Assembly: GCA_029245865.1 (NCBI GenBank)
Contig: JAQWOM010000026.1
Coordinates: forward strand, 1 to 61,152
Direction of reading: 5' to 3'
From: Planctomycetota bacterium
GTDB lineage: Bacteria; Planctomycetota; B15-G4
DNA: 61,152 nucleotides
Shown here: positions 26,814 through 36,567 of the stretch, one piece after another
Layout of the letters: each line of letters opens with the position of its first letter
How positions within the stretch are numbered: position 1 is the first letter of the stretch
Translations under genes and position numbers: made by a program
The notes under the pieces: generated by a model
Databases searched by the model: none
What the model was told of the DNA's origin: nothing
The model's input: the letters and a program-made list of their open reading frames with translations, nothing else

Positions 26814-28361
26814 ATGATCAGACCTTTCTTGGCGATCCTGATCGGCTTTGTCCTTCTCGCAGCAGGCGACTCGGAGCTCGTTGCGGAATTCCGGAGGTAT
26901 TACGGCAAGGACAAGTCGCCGGTTCAACGCCGTGAGGCCGTCCTGAATCTGGCTGATGAGAACTCTCTGGAGGCCACACAGGTCCTGCTCGAGGTTTTCG
27001 AAGATGACGAGTATCTGGTGCGCCGGGCTGCCATTGATGTTGTTGGAGACTATCGTGACGAGGTCTCCGCACGTTGGTTACTCGACGAGGTCCTCTTAGA
27101 CCGGAAACGCTCACGCAACAAGGAGTTGGTGGCATGCACTGCCGAGGCGCTTGGCGGCATGCAGCACACCTTTGCCTCGGACGCGTTGGTCGATTTGCTG
27201 GGTCACAGAGATCTCGGAGTTCGTCTCGGAGCCCTTGCGGGTCTCGGAAGCCTGGGGGGCTCCAAGGTGGTCTCGCCAATTGTCGCCCTGGCAACGGACC
27301 CTGGTACGGAGGACGCCGTGGTCATCGCGTGCCTCAATGCCCTCGGGCAAATCGGTGACGGTTCCGGCGGCGAGCCGGCTGTTCTGGTTGCCTTGCAGCA
27401 CTCTTCCAAGCAGGTTCGGCTCAAGGCTGTCGCTTCTGTCGAGGAGCTTCACCTCAAAGCCGGGGTTCGCCCACTCATCATGATCATGGGGGATGACCCC
27501 GATCCACGTGTCTCGGAGGATGCCTACGAGGTGCTGCGAGCGATCACACTCCGTAAGTTCGAAGATGACATGGACCGCTGGCTGGCCTGGTGGGATCGCA
27601 ATGAAAAGAGCTTCGAGATGCCCGATCTGGAAAAGGTTGCTGCGGCACTCAAAACGATTGCAGAGGAGGGCACTCGCTACAACGCCGGTGCCAAGTCATT
27701 CGAGAACATTCAGACAAAGAGCGACAATATTATTTTCGTGATCGACGTGAGCAACAGCATGTCGGAGCCCTTTGGTGACCCGGAGCGATTGAAGCGGAGT
27801 GGCCGTGAGTACAAGTCACTTCAACGCCTTGAGATCGTGAAGGAAGAGCTCATCAACACGATTCAAACACTCAGCGAGTCGACGAATTTCAATGTCGTTG
27901 CCTATGCAACAGGCGTTGACGTTTGGAAGAAAAAAGCAGCGCGAGCCTCTATCCTTAATCGGAACAACGCAGCGCGTTGGGTCGAAGGACTGCGGCCGCG
28001 GGGCGGCGCAGCCGCTTCATTTCGTGAGCGCATGGGGCATGCCAGTGGCGTGTCAGATGAAGGGCGGACCAACACCTATCTGGCGCTGATGACGGCCTTT
28101 GGAGAAGACGTTGATCAGCGCAAGCCCAATGCATTTGTGACCAAGATTACGGATCCTGTTGACACGATCTTCTTTCTTACCGACGGCGAGCCGACGGTCG
28201 GTAAGACGGTAGACATGGTTGAGATTCGCGAGGAAGTCGCACGCGTGAACGCGTTTCGAGGCGTGCAGATTCATGTGATCTACGTGGGCGCCTTTGGCGG
28301 CAAAGATTTCAAACAACTCGCCGACCAGAACGGCGGCGTGTTCATCTCGATCGGCGGCTAG
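26814..28361 (+). CDS. Exported HEAT-repeat and von Willebrand factor A protein
   Basis: 515 residues from ATG 26814, which opens a signal peptide-like segment (IRPFLAILIGFVLLAAGDS); an in-frame start further up would add Pro/Asn-rich residues encoded by a tandem repeat. Residues about 25-265 are HEAT repeats. Residues about 300-515 are a VWA domain with the MIDAS metal site intact: DVSNS, the Thr in GRTNTYLAL and the Asp in FLTDGEPTVGK. VWA domains bind protein ligands through Mg2+. No membrane anchor follows. Such HEAT-VWA proteins occur in Planctomycetota; the ligand is not known. Confidence 0.85.
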   Translation: MIRPFLAILIGFVLLAAGDSELVAEFRRYYGKDKSPVQRREAVLNLADENSLEATQVLLEVFEDDEYLVRRAAIDVVGDYRDEVSARWLLDEVLLDRKRSRNKELVACTAEALGGMQHTFASDALVDLLGHRDLGVRLGALAGLGSLGGSKVVSPIVALATDPGTEDAVVIACLNALGQIGDGSGGEPAVLVALQHSSKQVRLKAVASVEELHLKAGVRPLIMIMGDDPDPRVSEDAYEVLRAITLRKFEDDMDRWLAWWDRNEKSFEMPDLEKVAAALKTIAEEGTRYNAGAKSFENIQTKSDNIIFVIDVSNSMSEPFGDPERLKRSGREYKSLQRLEIVKEELINTIQTLSESTNFNVVAYATGVDVWKKKAARASILNRNNAARWVEGLRPRGGAAASFRERMGHASGVSDEGRTNTYLALMTAFGEDVDQRKPNAFVTKITDPVDTIFFLTDGEPTVGKTVDMVEIREEVARVNAFRGVQIHVIYVGAFGGKDFKQLADQNGGVFISIGG

Positions 28362-28408
28362 CCGCTGCGCGTTCTCCGGGCGTCGACGTCCCCCGGGAAG
28401 CAGGGGAG

Positions 28409-28485
28409 TGGTCGGGGTGACTGGATTTGAACCAGCGGCCTCAGCGTCCCGAACGCTGCGCTCTACCAAACTGAGCCACACCCCG
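28409..28485 (-). tRNA. tRNA-Pro (anticodon CGG)
   Basis: On the minus strand the acceptor CGGGGTG pairs with CACCCCG, the D arm is GCTC/GAGC, the anticodon stem CAGCG/CGCTG closes the loop TTCGGGA with anticodon CGG and G37 typical of proline tRNAs, and the T arm is GCTGG TTCAAAT CCAGT. The discriminator A and a genomically encoded CCA (28411-28409) follow. It reads CCG codons. Confidence 0.95.
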
Positions 28486-28626
28486 ACGCGCGTCCCTGGA
28501 TTTGACCACAAGGCCCACAGGGACTTGAAAATCCGATCTCGTACTGCGGGAGGGTTCCCGGTGGGTTGCCCCGTCCGGTTGCCCGTCGAATCGGCCAATG
28601 ATGCCCACGGCTCTTGCGCGGCGCAA

Positions 28627-28660
28627 GCTCCCACTCGGACGAGAATGTTGAGTGGGGGCT
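28627..28660 (-). terminator. Hairpin at the end of the flippase-like gene
   Basis: AGCtCCCACTC and GAGTGGGgGCT form an 11-bp stem with one wobble pair and a 13-nt loop, starting within the stop codon of the minus-strand gene. No T-run follows, so it may also stabilise the transcript end. Confidence 0.4.
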
Positions 28661-29666
28661 AGTCCGCTTCGTTCTGCTGCGCAGGTGCTTCGGCGCTCGT
28701 AAGAGGCTTCTTGCGGAGCAGGTAGCCTGCGGTCGCAAGGACTGTGATGAAGGCAAAATTGATGAGGTGCGACATCACGCCAGAAATGCCGGCGGCTTGC
28801 TTGCTGAGCCCCGCCAGGAGGGTGTATCCACCGACCCACCCTGTCTCCCAGGTGCCAATTCCACCCAGTGTGTTGACCGGCAAAACGGTACTCAGGTGGA
28901 GGCCGGTGGTGCCGACCAAGCTACGGCTAAAGGCGATGTCACCGAGTTGCTGCCCGATGGGGTCCGGGCCCGACATGGCCTGGACCATGAAGTAGTACGT
29001 GGTGTAGGTCAGGCCCCACGTGCCTAGTGAGACGAGAGTGGCCGAGGCAAGCTGGCGGAGTGACATGCATGCAAGGTGCCCTGTCGCTTGAGCAAGGAAA
29101 CGGCGCAGGCGGCCTCCGCTGTCTGTCTCAAGCCTCTTCGACATCTTCTTCGCAAGCGGGCTCATGATCGGAATGATCACGGCGAGTGATACGAGGACTC
29201 CTGCGACACGGATGCCGACGTGTTCTGCACTGGACCCACCGACGCCGTACCAGGCCATGCCCAGCGCAAGATAGGCCGTCACGCAAAGCAGGTCGAGAAT
29301 GCGGCACACCAGCAGTGCAGCACCCCCTTCAGCAAGAGTGCGCCCGTACTCGCGAGAGAGCATCCACGGCAAAGAGAGCTCTCCGGTTCGGAAGGGAAGG
29401 ACCAGGTTGAGAAAGTTGTGTCGCGCCGCAATCGAGGCCAACTGCACCATGCCGCGCAGGCCAGGGATCAGGATTGCCAGCCGCCATGCTCGCCCGAAGT
29501 AGCTGGCGAGGTAGAACGCAAAGGCGAGGCCAAGGAGTTGGGGAGAAAGCGCTCGGAGGCGATCGGCCACGCCTTGCCCGACCTCGGCGAGATTTAGTTC
29601 GAGGAAAGCGAGCAGCAGGGCACCGATCACTGCGGTTGCCGCGGCTGCTGAGACGAGGTGCTTCAC
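28659..29666 (-). CDS. Flippase-like integral membrane protein (LPG synthase TM-region family)
   Basis: 335 residues with about eight hydrophobic segments. The pattern FYLASYFGRAWRLAIL at about residue 55 and NFLNLVLPFRTGELSLP at about residue 90 is that of the AglD/UPF0104 family (lysylphosphatidylglycerol synthase transmembrane region, also called flippase-like). Family members act on lipids or polyprenyl-linked sugars in the inner membrane. The soluble aminoacyl-transfer domain of MprF is absent. It is divergent from the O-antigen-ligase-like gene, so a role in surface glycan assembly is possible. Confidence 0.8.
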   Translation of the reverse strand: MKHLVSAAAATAVIGALLLAFLELNLAEVGQGVADRLRALSPQLLGLAFAFYLASYFGRAWRLAILIPGLRGMVQLASIAARHNFLNLVLPFRTGELSLPWMLSREYGRTLAEGGAALLVCRILDLLCVTAYLALGMAWYGVGGSSAEHVGIRVAGVLVSLAVIIPIMSPLAKKMSKRLETDSGGRLRRFLAQATGHLACMSLRQLASATLVSLGTWGLTYTTYYFMVQAMSGPDPIGQQLGDIAFSRSLVGTTGLHLSTVLPVNTLGGIGTWETGWVGGYTLLAGLSKQAAGISGVMSHLINFAFITVLATAGYLLRKKPLTSAEAPAQQNEAD

Positions 29667-29814
29667 GAATCGAGCCTTTCGGCCCGCTGCAGGCCATGTC
29701 GCATGCGCTTCCCTTGATATAGGTTATGGGGGCGGCAAGAGAATCGACAGCGCATGGTCAAAGTCTCGCAAACCAACCTCGCTCTTTCATCGCTCGGAGG
29801 ACATCTGCTGGTGG

Positions 29815-31989
29815 GTGGCAATGGCTGACTCCCGGACAGAGAATGCACTCGTGGAGACCACAGCACCTACTCTGCCGCGGAGGCTGCTCTTACCGCTGGC
29901 CTTGCTCGTTCCGCTGGTTATCGACCCTTATGGGGCCGATACCTTGCTCATGGAGCGACTGGTCATGTCTCTGGTCGGCTGCGCGCTGCTCTTGATCGAA
30001 GCCAGCGAGGGGCTTTTCTCGCGGCGGGTTGCACTGCCCTTGGCTGGGCCCGAGGCCATGCTGCTCGCCTTGATTGCGTGGTCCGCCACGAGCTTGCTCT
30101 GGGCGACCAACCCGCTGTTAGGGGTCATGCCCATGATCCTGATGCTGGCTCTCATGGGGATTGCGCGGGCGATTCGGGCGGCGGCTACAAGCGAAGGAGC
30201 CGTCGCTGGCTGGACTGCTTTCATGATCATCGCAGGACTGCTGATCATCGGAATCGATTCCATGGCGATTCATCGCGCGGCATCAGACTTATCAGCAGAC
30301 ACAGCTAAATACGCCTCGTTATTGTTCGAGCACAACAACATGGGAGCCAACTATGCGGTTGTGCTTCTTCCTCTTGCCGCAACGATCTCTCTCGGAAGCA
30401 GCGGGGTTCGAAGGTGGCTGGGTTTTGCTGGAGTCGTCGGTCTCCTCTACTACCTCGTGACTCTGGGCAGCCGGTCGGGCGTGATTTTCGCCATCATGGC
30501 ACTCCCGCTGATTTGCCTGGCTTTCATGTTACGCAGAGCCATCGTTCGCATGCGTTTTACGGGCCGAGTCGTGGGCGTTGTGACCGGCATCGTGGTTCTG
30601 GTCCTGGCCGTCTTGCCTTTCTCTGATCCTGCTCGAGGTCTTGCCAAAGACGCCTTCTATGCGGCTGCCCGTGTGACACAACAATACGGCGTGGCCGAGA
30701 TTCAGGACTCGGGCTTTCGGCCCGACATCTTCAAGAACACCGTGAGCATGGCGCAGGAAGCTCCGTTCTACGGAGTCGGCGTCGCCAACTGGTCGGTCGA
30801 GTATCCGCGATACGAGCGCTACATCCTCGACCGCCCACACGCTCATAATGACGCCTTGAGGATGCTCGCGGAACTCGGTCTCCCGGGCTTGCTTCTCTTC
30901 CTGGGGTTCTTCGGTTCACTGATTACCACGCAATGGCGGGTGCTGGTCAGCGCCCGATCGAAGAGCACCTATGCATGTGCCCTTGGATTGCTCGGGGCCA
31001 CATGCGGCTATCTTTTCTGCGGGATGTTCGAAGTTCCCTTCACCATGGGATCGACCGCTTCGCTCCTGGCTCTCGTGATGGGCCTCACGGTGCGGATGGG
31101 GGAGAAAGGAAAGGCGGCTTCTGTTGAGCAGCGCCCGAATACCTGGATGTTGCTGATGGTTGCTGGAATTGCTGCTGCGAGCATTGGCTATGTGTTGCAG
31201 CGCCTGCCAGCCACGGCGTTGCTGGAAGAATCTCGGGAGTTTCGCGCAGCAGGTGATCTCGATGCGGCGTCGCTTTCACTCACGAGAATCGCAGAGATGC
31301 GAACCGGTTCCTGGATCCCAGGTCTTGAACTGGCTCAGTTGGAACTCGAGCGAGGGCGCCATGAGTCAGCGCTTGTCCATGTTCGTTCTGCGCGCAGCCT
31401 TTCGCCGTACAAAACCGATCTCATGCGGATCGAAGGCCGGGCCTTGTTGGAACTTGAACGCTATGACGAGGCCTTGCGGTCGTTTGAGCAGGTCGCCACG
31501 CTGGCTCCTGGCGATGAATCCGCGCAGGCTGAATACGTAGAAGCTCTTGCAAGTGCCGGTGAACTCATCGCAGCCATTGACCTGATGGAATACAAGGTCC
31601 AGTCGCAAATGCGCACGGTCAATGTTGAGAGCTTGCTCAAGCTGGCTCTGTATTGGCGGCTTGTGTCCGAACAGAGCGAAGATGAAATCCGCATGCGAGC
31701 GCTCGTCGCCGCCCGGCATTTTTATGCCGTGGTTTTTGAAGAGGGCTCTCCAGAGGAAGCGGCAGCCGTCGCTTCCGATTTCAAGCACACGACGCATCTG
31801 CTCCAGACCCAGCCGGGATCCTTGGACAACTGGTGGCCGATCTATGAACAGTTTCTGACCAGCGGTGGGTGGCACCGTCCTAATACGGCGTTGTGGACTT
31901 CCATGGATGCCGATGGTGTGAAGCTGTTTCCCGGCTGGCAGGAGAGCGCTGGCCCACCGCTGCCAAGGGAATTGCGCCACCTGCCCTGA
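29815..31989 (+). CDS. O-antigen ligase/polymerase-like membrane protein with C-terminal TPR repeats
   Basis: 724 residues. Residues about 20-470 hold ten or more transmembrane segments of the Wzy/WaaL type, with a large periplasmic loop containing GVGVANWSVEYPRYERY and the family His motif in RPHAHNDALRMLAELG. Residues about 500-640 are TPR-like repeats (e.g. GRALLELERYDEALRSFEQ). Proteins of this group join O-antigen or other glycans to a lipid or protein acceptor on the periplasmic side; those with TPR tails are often protein-directed. GTG 29815 and ATG 29821 are both possible; GGAGG is slightly far upstream. No glycosyltransferases are nearby. Confidence 0.82.
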   Translation: MAMADSRTENALVETTAPTLPRRLLLPLALLVPLVIDPYGADTLLMERLVMSLVGCALLLIEASEGLFSRRVALPLAGPEAMLLALIAWSATSLLWATNPLLGVMPMILMLALMGIARAIRAAATSEGAVAGWTAFMIIAGLLIIGIDSMAIHRAASDLSADTAKYASLLFEHNNMGANYAVVLLPLAATISLGSSGVRRWLGFAGVVGLLYYLVTLGSRSGVIFAIMALPLICLAFMLRRAIVRMRFTGRVVGVVTGIVVLVLAVLPFSDPARGLAKDAFYAAARVTQQYGVAEIQDSGFRPDIFKNTVSMAQEAPFYGVGVANWSVEYPRYERYILDRPHAHNDALRMLAELGLPGLLLFLGFFGSLITTQWRVLVSARSKSTYACALGLLGATCGYLFCGMFEVPFTMGSTASLLALVMGLTVRMGEKGKAASVEQRPNTWMLLMVAGIAAASIGYVLQRLPATALLEESREFRAAGDLDAASLSLTRIAEMRTGSWIPGLELAQLELERGRHESALVHVRSARSLSPYKTDLMRIEGRALLELERYDEALRSFEQVATLAPGDESAQAEYVEALASAGELIAAIDLMEYKVQSQMRTVNVESLLKLALYWRLVSEQSEDEIRMRALVAARHFYAVVFEEGSPEEAAAVASDFKHTTHLLQTQPGSLDNWWPIYEQFLTSGGWHRPNTALWTSMDADGVKLFPGWQESAGPPLPRELRHLP

Positions 31990-31992
31990 GGT

Positions 31993-32026
31993 TTCGGCCC
32001 TCCGGCCGAATTCGCCAAATGGCGAA
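31993..32026 (+). terminator. Two back-to-back hairpins after the O-antigen-ligase-like gene
   Basis: TTCGGCC-ctcc-GGCCGAA (31993-32010) is followed without a gap by TTCGCC-aaat-GGCGAA (32011-32026), immediately after the stop codon. Neither has a T-tract; they could protect the transcript end or act as a Rho-assisted stop. Confidence 0.4.
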
Positions 32027-32125
32027 ACAGCACGCTGGGAGGCTCTTTGGGGGGCATTTCTTCGCCTTGATCAAGTTGCCCCCCGGAACCCCCGATAGCA
32101 TGGCTTCTCCTCCTTCTTCTTGCGG

Positions 32126-32163
32126 CCCGGGCCTGTGGAGGCATTTGCCCCCACGGGCCCGGG
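32126..32163 (+). terminator. Strong 13-bp hairpin with TTCTTTC tail, upstream of guaB
   Basis: CCCGGGCCTGTGG pairs with CCACGGGCCCGGG (one G-T) around a 12-nt loop and is followed by TTCTTTC. It lies 137 bp downstream of the ligase-like gene and 70 bp upstream of guaB, so it either ends the former transcript or attenuates guaB. Confidence 0.6.
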
Positions 32164-32232
32164 TTCTTTCGAGAGAGAGGCAATTCACACGCGGGCATTC
32201 CCAGTTCGGCGTACTTTTGTTCCAATCGCCCG

Positions 32233-33759
32233 ATGGAAACGTTCGCAGTGCCGTCTAGTTCTCGACCAGAAGCCTCGGGGCCCGGCCAGGGCTCCCAGCC
32301 TCTCACCAGCAAGCTTCTTGGTGAGGCCCTGACGTTTGACGACGTCCTGCTGGTGCCGCGCCGCTCAGATGTTGTTCCGAGCGGGGTGTGTACAGGCACT
32401 CGGCTGACCTCGCGGCTGGAAATGAACATTCCGCTCATGTCTGCGGCCATGGATACGGTCACCGAGTCTGAGCTGGCCATCGCCCTTGCGCGAGCAGGTG
32501 GGCTCGGGGTGATTCACAAGAACCTCGCTCCGGCTGAGCAAGTGAGTGAGGTGCGCAAAGTGAAGCGCTCTGCCCATGGCGTCATTACAGATCCTGTGAC
32601 GCTGGCTCCGAACGAAACCATCGGGCGGGCACGGGAGATCATGACCCGGCAGAACATCTCTGGATTGCCGATCATCGGAGAGGAAGGGCGCGTGGTGGGA
32701 ATTCTCACCAATCGCGATCTGCGTTTTCACAGATCGCCCGACACGCGCATTGCCGAGGTGATGACCACTGAGTTGATCACCGCCGGTTCGGACGCAACGT
32801 TAGAAGCGGCGAAGGACACTCTTCATCAGAATAAGATCGAGAAGCTGCTGCTCGTCGATGAAGAAGGTCGTCTCGCAGGTCTTATTACCATTCGCGACAT
32901 CAACGAAACGGCCAAGTGGCCAGATGCCTGCCGGGACACCAAGGGACGGTTGCGAGTGGGTGCTGCCGTGGGTGTTCATGAATACGAACGGGTCGAGGCA
33001 CTGGTGGCCGCCGACGTTGATTTCGTCGTTGTGGACACCGCACATGGTCACAGCAAGAACGTGATCGAGACCGTCAGTTACGTGAAGCAAAACTTTGACA
33101 TCGAAGTGGTCGCCGGGAATATCGCGACCGCCGATGCTGCGCGCGACCTCATCGCGGCGGGCGCGGATGCCCTGAAAGTTGGCATCGGACCGGGCTCCAT
33201 CTGCACGACTCGTATTGTGGCAGGGGTTGGTATGCCTCAACTCAGTGCCGTGGCGAGCGTGGTCGATGTGGCGCGCCCTGCTGGCGTGACGGTGATTGCG
33301 GACGGTGGAATCCGGCACAGCGGCGATGTCGTCAAGGCTTTGGCGGCGGGCGCAAATGCGGTCATGATTGGCGCACTCTTCGCTGGGCTCGATGAAAGCC
33401 CTGGCGAGCGTGTGCTGTACAAGGGACGCTCCTACAAAACGGTTCGAGGGATGGGGTCGCTGGGAGCCATGGTGGACGGAAGTCGTGACCGCTATGGACA
33501 GGGTGACGTGGACGCATCGGACAAGCTTGTTCCTGAAGGCGTCGAAGGCCTGGTGCCCTACAAAGGACCACTCGCTCCGTTCGTCTACCAGATGGTGGGC
33601 GGGCTCCGTTCCGGGATGGGGTATCTCGGCGTCTCGACGCTGCCCGACCTCGCGGAACACGCTCAGTTCGTGCGCGTGAGCCCCGCATCCTTGCGTGAAA
33701 ACCATCCGCACGACATTGAGATCACCAAGGAAGCCCCGAACTACCACTCACAAAGCTGA
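32233..33759 (+). CDS. guaB: IMP dehydrogenase
   Basis: 508 residues. It oxidises IMP to XMP with NAD+, the first committed step of GMP synthesis. The barrel is split by two CBS domains (about 115-235: [17 protein letters not shown] and [16 protein letters not shown]). The catalytic loop [11 protein letters not shown] places the active-site Cys at residue 324, and the IMP-site [14 protein letters not shown] and the flap region GSRDRYGQ follow. The first 25 residues are Ser/Pro rich and longer than usual; the Leu/Thr segment [15 protein letters not shown] marks the real core. guaA is 13 bp downstream. Confidence 0.95.
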   Translation: METFAVPSSSRPEASGPGQGSQPLTSKLLGEALTFDDVLLVPRRSDVVPSGVCTGTRLTSRLEMNIPLMSAAMDTVTESELAIALARAGGLGVIHKNLAPAEQVSEVRKVKRSAHGVITDPVTLAPNETIGRAREIMTRQNISGLPIIGEEGRVVGILTNRDLRFHRSPDTRIAEVMTTELITAGSDATLEAAKDTLHQNKIEKLLLVDEEGRLAGLITIRDINETAKWPDACRDTKGRLRVGAAVGVHEYERVEALVAADVDFVVVDTAHGHSKNVIETVSYVKQNFDIEVVAGNIATADAARDLIAAGADALKVGIGPGSICTTRIVAGVGMPQLSAVASVVDVARPAGVTVIADGGIRHSGDVVKALAAGANAVMIGALFAGLDESPGERVLYKGRSYKTVRGMGSLGAMVDGSRDRYGQGDVDASDKLVPEGVEGLVPYKGPLAPFVYQMVGGLRSGMGYLGVSTLPDLAEHAQFVRVSPASLRENHPHDIEITKEAPNYHSQS

Positions 33760-33772
33760 ATCTTTTTCGCCC

Positions 33773-35383
33773 ATGATCACGGAGCAAGACAGCGCGGCCA
33801 ATTTTTCCCACAACGCCGTCGCCATTGTCGATTTCGGAAGTCAGTTCACGCAGCTCATCGCGCGCCGTGTTCGCGAGCATGGTGTGTTCTGTCGCATCTA
33901 TCCTTGCACGACTTCCGTAGAGGAGATCGTCTCTCTTTCAGCTGTGGGTCCTGGTGGCTCCACTGGAGGGGACGGTCTCGCCACGAGCCTCAAGGGCATT
34001 ATTCTTTCGGGCGGGCCGCGCTCTGTTTACGCGGCGGACGCCGTTGCCGTGCAACCCGAATTGCTCGAAGCAGGTGTTCCCGTGTTGGGCATCTGCTATG
34101 GCTTGCAGGCGACGATCCAGCTGCTCGGCGGAGGTGTTGACCGCGGTTCCGGTGGCGGCGAATACGGACGCACGGAGTTCAAGACCGATGCCCTGCCGGG
34201 AGTTCCTCCCTCCAGCGTGGTCTGGATGAGTCACGGCGATCAGGTTGTCAGGCTGCCCGACGGGTTTCGGACCCTGGGGTCGAGCGAGAGCTGTCCCTTC
34301 GCGGCCGTCGAGGGTCTCGATGGACGCTTTCTGGGGCTGCAGTTCCATCCCGAAGTGAGTCACACCGAGTATGGCTCGGCCATCCTCAAGTACTTCCTGC
34401 ACGATCTCTGTGGTGCCGAACAGAGCTGGGAGATGGGCACTTTTCTCGAGGATGCGACCGCGACTGTTCGTCGCCAGGTCGGAGAAAACCCCGTCATCTG
34501 CGGCCTCTCGGGAGGGGTCGACAGTTCGACTCTCGCGGTTCTTTTGCACCGTGCGCTCGGAGAGCGTCTCACATGCATCTTCGTTGACAACGGCCTCCTC
34601 AGAAAAGGAGAGGCGCAGCAGGTGCAGGACACCTTTGGCAGTTCTTTTGGCATTCGATTGCGCCATGTGGATGCGGCCGATGAGTTCCTCTCTGCGCTCG
34701 CGGGTGTTGAGGATCCTGAGGAGAAGCGGCGACGTATTGGAGAGTTGTTCATCGAGATCTTCTCTCGTGAGGCGCGCGCTCTCGGTGGCGCAGGTTTTCT
34801 TGCCCAGGGAACTCTGTATCCCGATGTGATTGAGTCTGTGGCGGCCCACGGGGGGCCCACGGCGACGATCAAGACGCATCACAATGTGGGCGGACTTCCA
34901 GATGACCTGAAGTTCGAACTCGTGGAACCTTTTCGGGAGCTGTTCAAGGACGAGGTTCGCGAACTGGGGCGTCGACTCGGGTTGTCCGAGGACATCGTCG
35001 CGCGGCACCCCTTCCCAGGGCCGGGCCTTGCCGTGCGGATACCCGGAGAAGTGACGAGGAAGAAGCTGTCGGTGCTGCGTGAAGCGGATGCGATCTTTCG
35101 TCACGAACTCACCGAGTCTGGATGGATGGCACGCACCTCACAGGCTTTTTGCGTGTTGCTCCCGGTTCGAACGGTGGGGGTGATGGGTGACGAGCGCACT
35201 TACGAGAACGTTCTGGCATTGCGCTGTGTCGATACGACCGATTTCATGACGGCAGACTGGAGCCGGTTGCCATCGGACTTGCTGGCGAAGGTAAGTAGTC
35301 GAATTATCAACGAAGTCGCGGGCATCAATCGCGTCGTGTACGATATTTCGAGCAAGCCTCCCGCAACCATCGAGTGGGAATAG
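33773..35383 (+). CDS. guaA: GMP synthase (glutamine-hydrolysing)
   Basis: 536 residues from ATG 33773; a longer frame would overlap guaB. It aminates XMP to GMP. The class I glutaminase domain has GICYGLQA (nucleophile Cys108) and LQFHPEVSHTEYG with the catalytic His and Glu. The ATP-pyrophosphatase domain has the P-loop GLSGGVDSSTLAVLL and the C-terminal dimerisation domain ends in SSKPPATIEWE, as in the family. It is most likely cotranscribed with guaB. Confidence 0.96.
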   Translation: MITEQDSAANFSHNAVAIVDFGSQFTQLIARRVREHGVFCRIYPCTTSVEEIVSLSAVGPGGSTGGDGLATSLKGIILSGGPRSVYAADAVAVQPELLEAGVPVLGICYGLQATIQLLGGGVDRGSGGGEYGRTEFKTDALPGVPPSSVVWMSHGDQVVRLPDGFRTLGSSESCPFAAVEGLDGRFLGLQFHPEVSHTEYGSAILKYFLHDLCGAEQSWEMGTFLEDATATVRRQVGENPVICGLSGGVDSSTLAVLLHRALGERLTCIFVDNGLLRKGEAQQVQDTFGSSFGIRLRHVDAADEFLSALAGVEDPEEKRRRIGELFIEIFSREARALGGAGFLAQGTLYPDVIESVAAHGGPTATIKTHHNVGGLPDDLKFELVEPFRELFKDEVRELGRRLGLSEDIVARHPFPGPGLAVRIPGEVTRKKLSVLREADAIFRHELTESGWMARTSQAFCVLLPVRTVGVMGDERTYENVLALRCVDTTDFMTADWSRLPSDLLAKVSSRIINEVAGINRVVYDISSKPPATIEWE

Positions 35384-35411
35384 CGCTCTCTGTGCGGACC
35401 TTCTAGAGCGC
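35383..35411. terminator. Hairpin between convergent guaA and PqqB-like genes
   Basis: GCGCTCT and AGAGCGC form a 7-bp stem around a 15-nt loop, spanning both stop regions. It could serve both converging transcripts. Confidence 0.35.
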
Positions 35412-36494
35412 GAAGGTGCCCTTCTCTTGCGCGATGTTCATGCCTGCCTCTGCCACCGCTTTGGCAGCTTCTCCATGTGGGTCCGCGGCAGGATTTCCGT
35501 GATTCAGATGAGTGAAGTGCACGCGACCTCGAATGCTTGCAGGCTGCTTTGAAAGCCGCTCGATGCTCTCGCTTATGAACGGGTGAGGTATCGATGCCAT
35601 GTCGCGCCCAGGGAGTTCGCCATCCGCGAAAAAAGTTCCATCAAGGAGGGCGACGTCGACCTGGGCGAGCAGCTCTTCTATCGGCTGTTCCCAGCGGGAC
35701 CATTTATCGATGTCGGGTAAGTAGGCGAGGGTGGCTCGCGGCCCTTGGATCAGAAAGCCCACGGTGTCCGTCACCTCGTCGCGGTGTGGGACGCTGAAGG
35801 CCGTGATGTGAAGGTTCGGGACAGGCTGGCCTCCTGGCCCTCGTAAAGTCACGGGGACACCAGGCTCAAGGACCCGCGGGGTGAGGTGCTCGGCCGCCAC
35901 CATCAATGCCCATGGTTGCTGGTTGCGAAGGAACTCGACCATCGAAGAGGTCCCGTAGATAGGCAGATCGCGGGCTGCATAGGCCTCTCGTCCAAGGTGC
36001 AGCAGGCCAGCGATGTGACCCATGTGTGCATGGGTCAGAAAGATGGCGTCCACGAGCGGCGGACGATTCGATGACTGAGTCGCCAGGTCCGCGGGATTGG
36101 CTGCGGCCTCTGCCACCTTGAGATGATGTTCACGTGTTGTCGGATGGCCTTGCATGAGTTCAACCTGCTCCCGCAGGTCGGGCCCCGCGTCAAGCAGCCA
36201 ACGCCCACCGCTGGCGGGGTCGACGATGAGAAGCCCGCTCGCGAGTCGTTGCTTGGCCGGGTTGGCACGGGCCGCTTCGCAGCACGGTTCATGACAACCA
36301 ATCTGTGGCAAGCCGGCGTCCTGAGCGGTGCCGAGCAAGAGTGCATAAGGCCCTGCATCGTGCACCGGAGTCGGAGCGCGGCATCCCTGCATGATCAGCA
36401 CGACCGCGATCCAGGATGCAACGCGGAGGGCCTGACCACGAAGACGGCGCAAGGGAGAGGGAGACAGGGAACTCTTGTGGATGGCGGGGGGCAT
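35403..36494 (-). CDS. PqqB-like metallo-beta-lactamase-fold lipoprotein
   Basis: 363 residues. The signal segment (about 20-38) ends in a lipobox MQGC. The mature part begins with LLGTAQDAGLPQIGC and HEPCCEAA, the Cys pattern of PqqB-type proteins, and the metal motif THAHMGHIAG follows near residue 155, with later metal ligands in FSVPHRDEVTD and THLNHGN. PqqB proper is a cytoplasmic hydroxylase of PQQ biosynthesis; this copy is exported and there is no pqqA, C, D or E nearby. Exported PqqB-like hydrolases of unknown substrate are common in Planctomycetota and Bacteroidota, and that is the safer label. Confidence 0.8.
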   Translation of the reverse strand: MPPAIHKSSLSPSPLRRLRGQALRVASWIAVVLIMQGCRAPTPVHDAGPYALLLGTAQDAGLPQIGCHEPCCEAARANPAKQRLASGLLIVDPASGGRWLLDAGPDLREQVELMQGHPTTREHHLKVAEAAANPADLATQSSNRPPLVDAIFLTHAHMGHIAGLLHLGREAYAARDLPIYGTSSMVEFLRNQQPWALMVAAEHLTPRVLEPGVPVTLRGPGGQPVPNLHITAFSVPHRDEVTDTVGFLIQGPRATLAYLPDIDKWSRWEQPIEELLAQVDVALLDGTFFADGELPGRDMASIPHPFISESIERLSKQPASIRGRVHFTHLNHGNPAADPHGEAAKAVAEAGMNIAQEKGTFAL

Positions 36495-36567
36495 CAGATT
36501 CTCTCAGTGCCCTCGCCATGAGGTGCTCGCCTGCTGGGCGCAAGTGCTGTCACCAGAAGCAGAGAGG

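Noticed and set aside
33938..35104. A 388-codon frame antisense to guaA
   Set aside because: The same shadow effect; guaA motifs explain the DNA fully.
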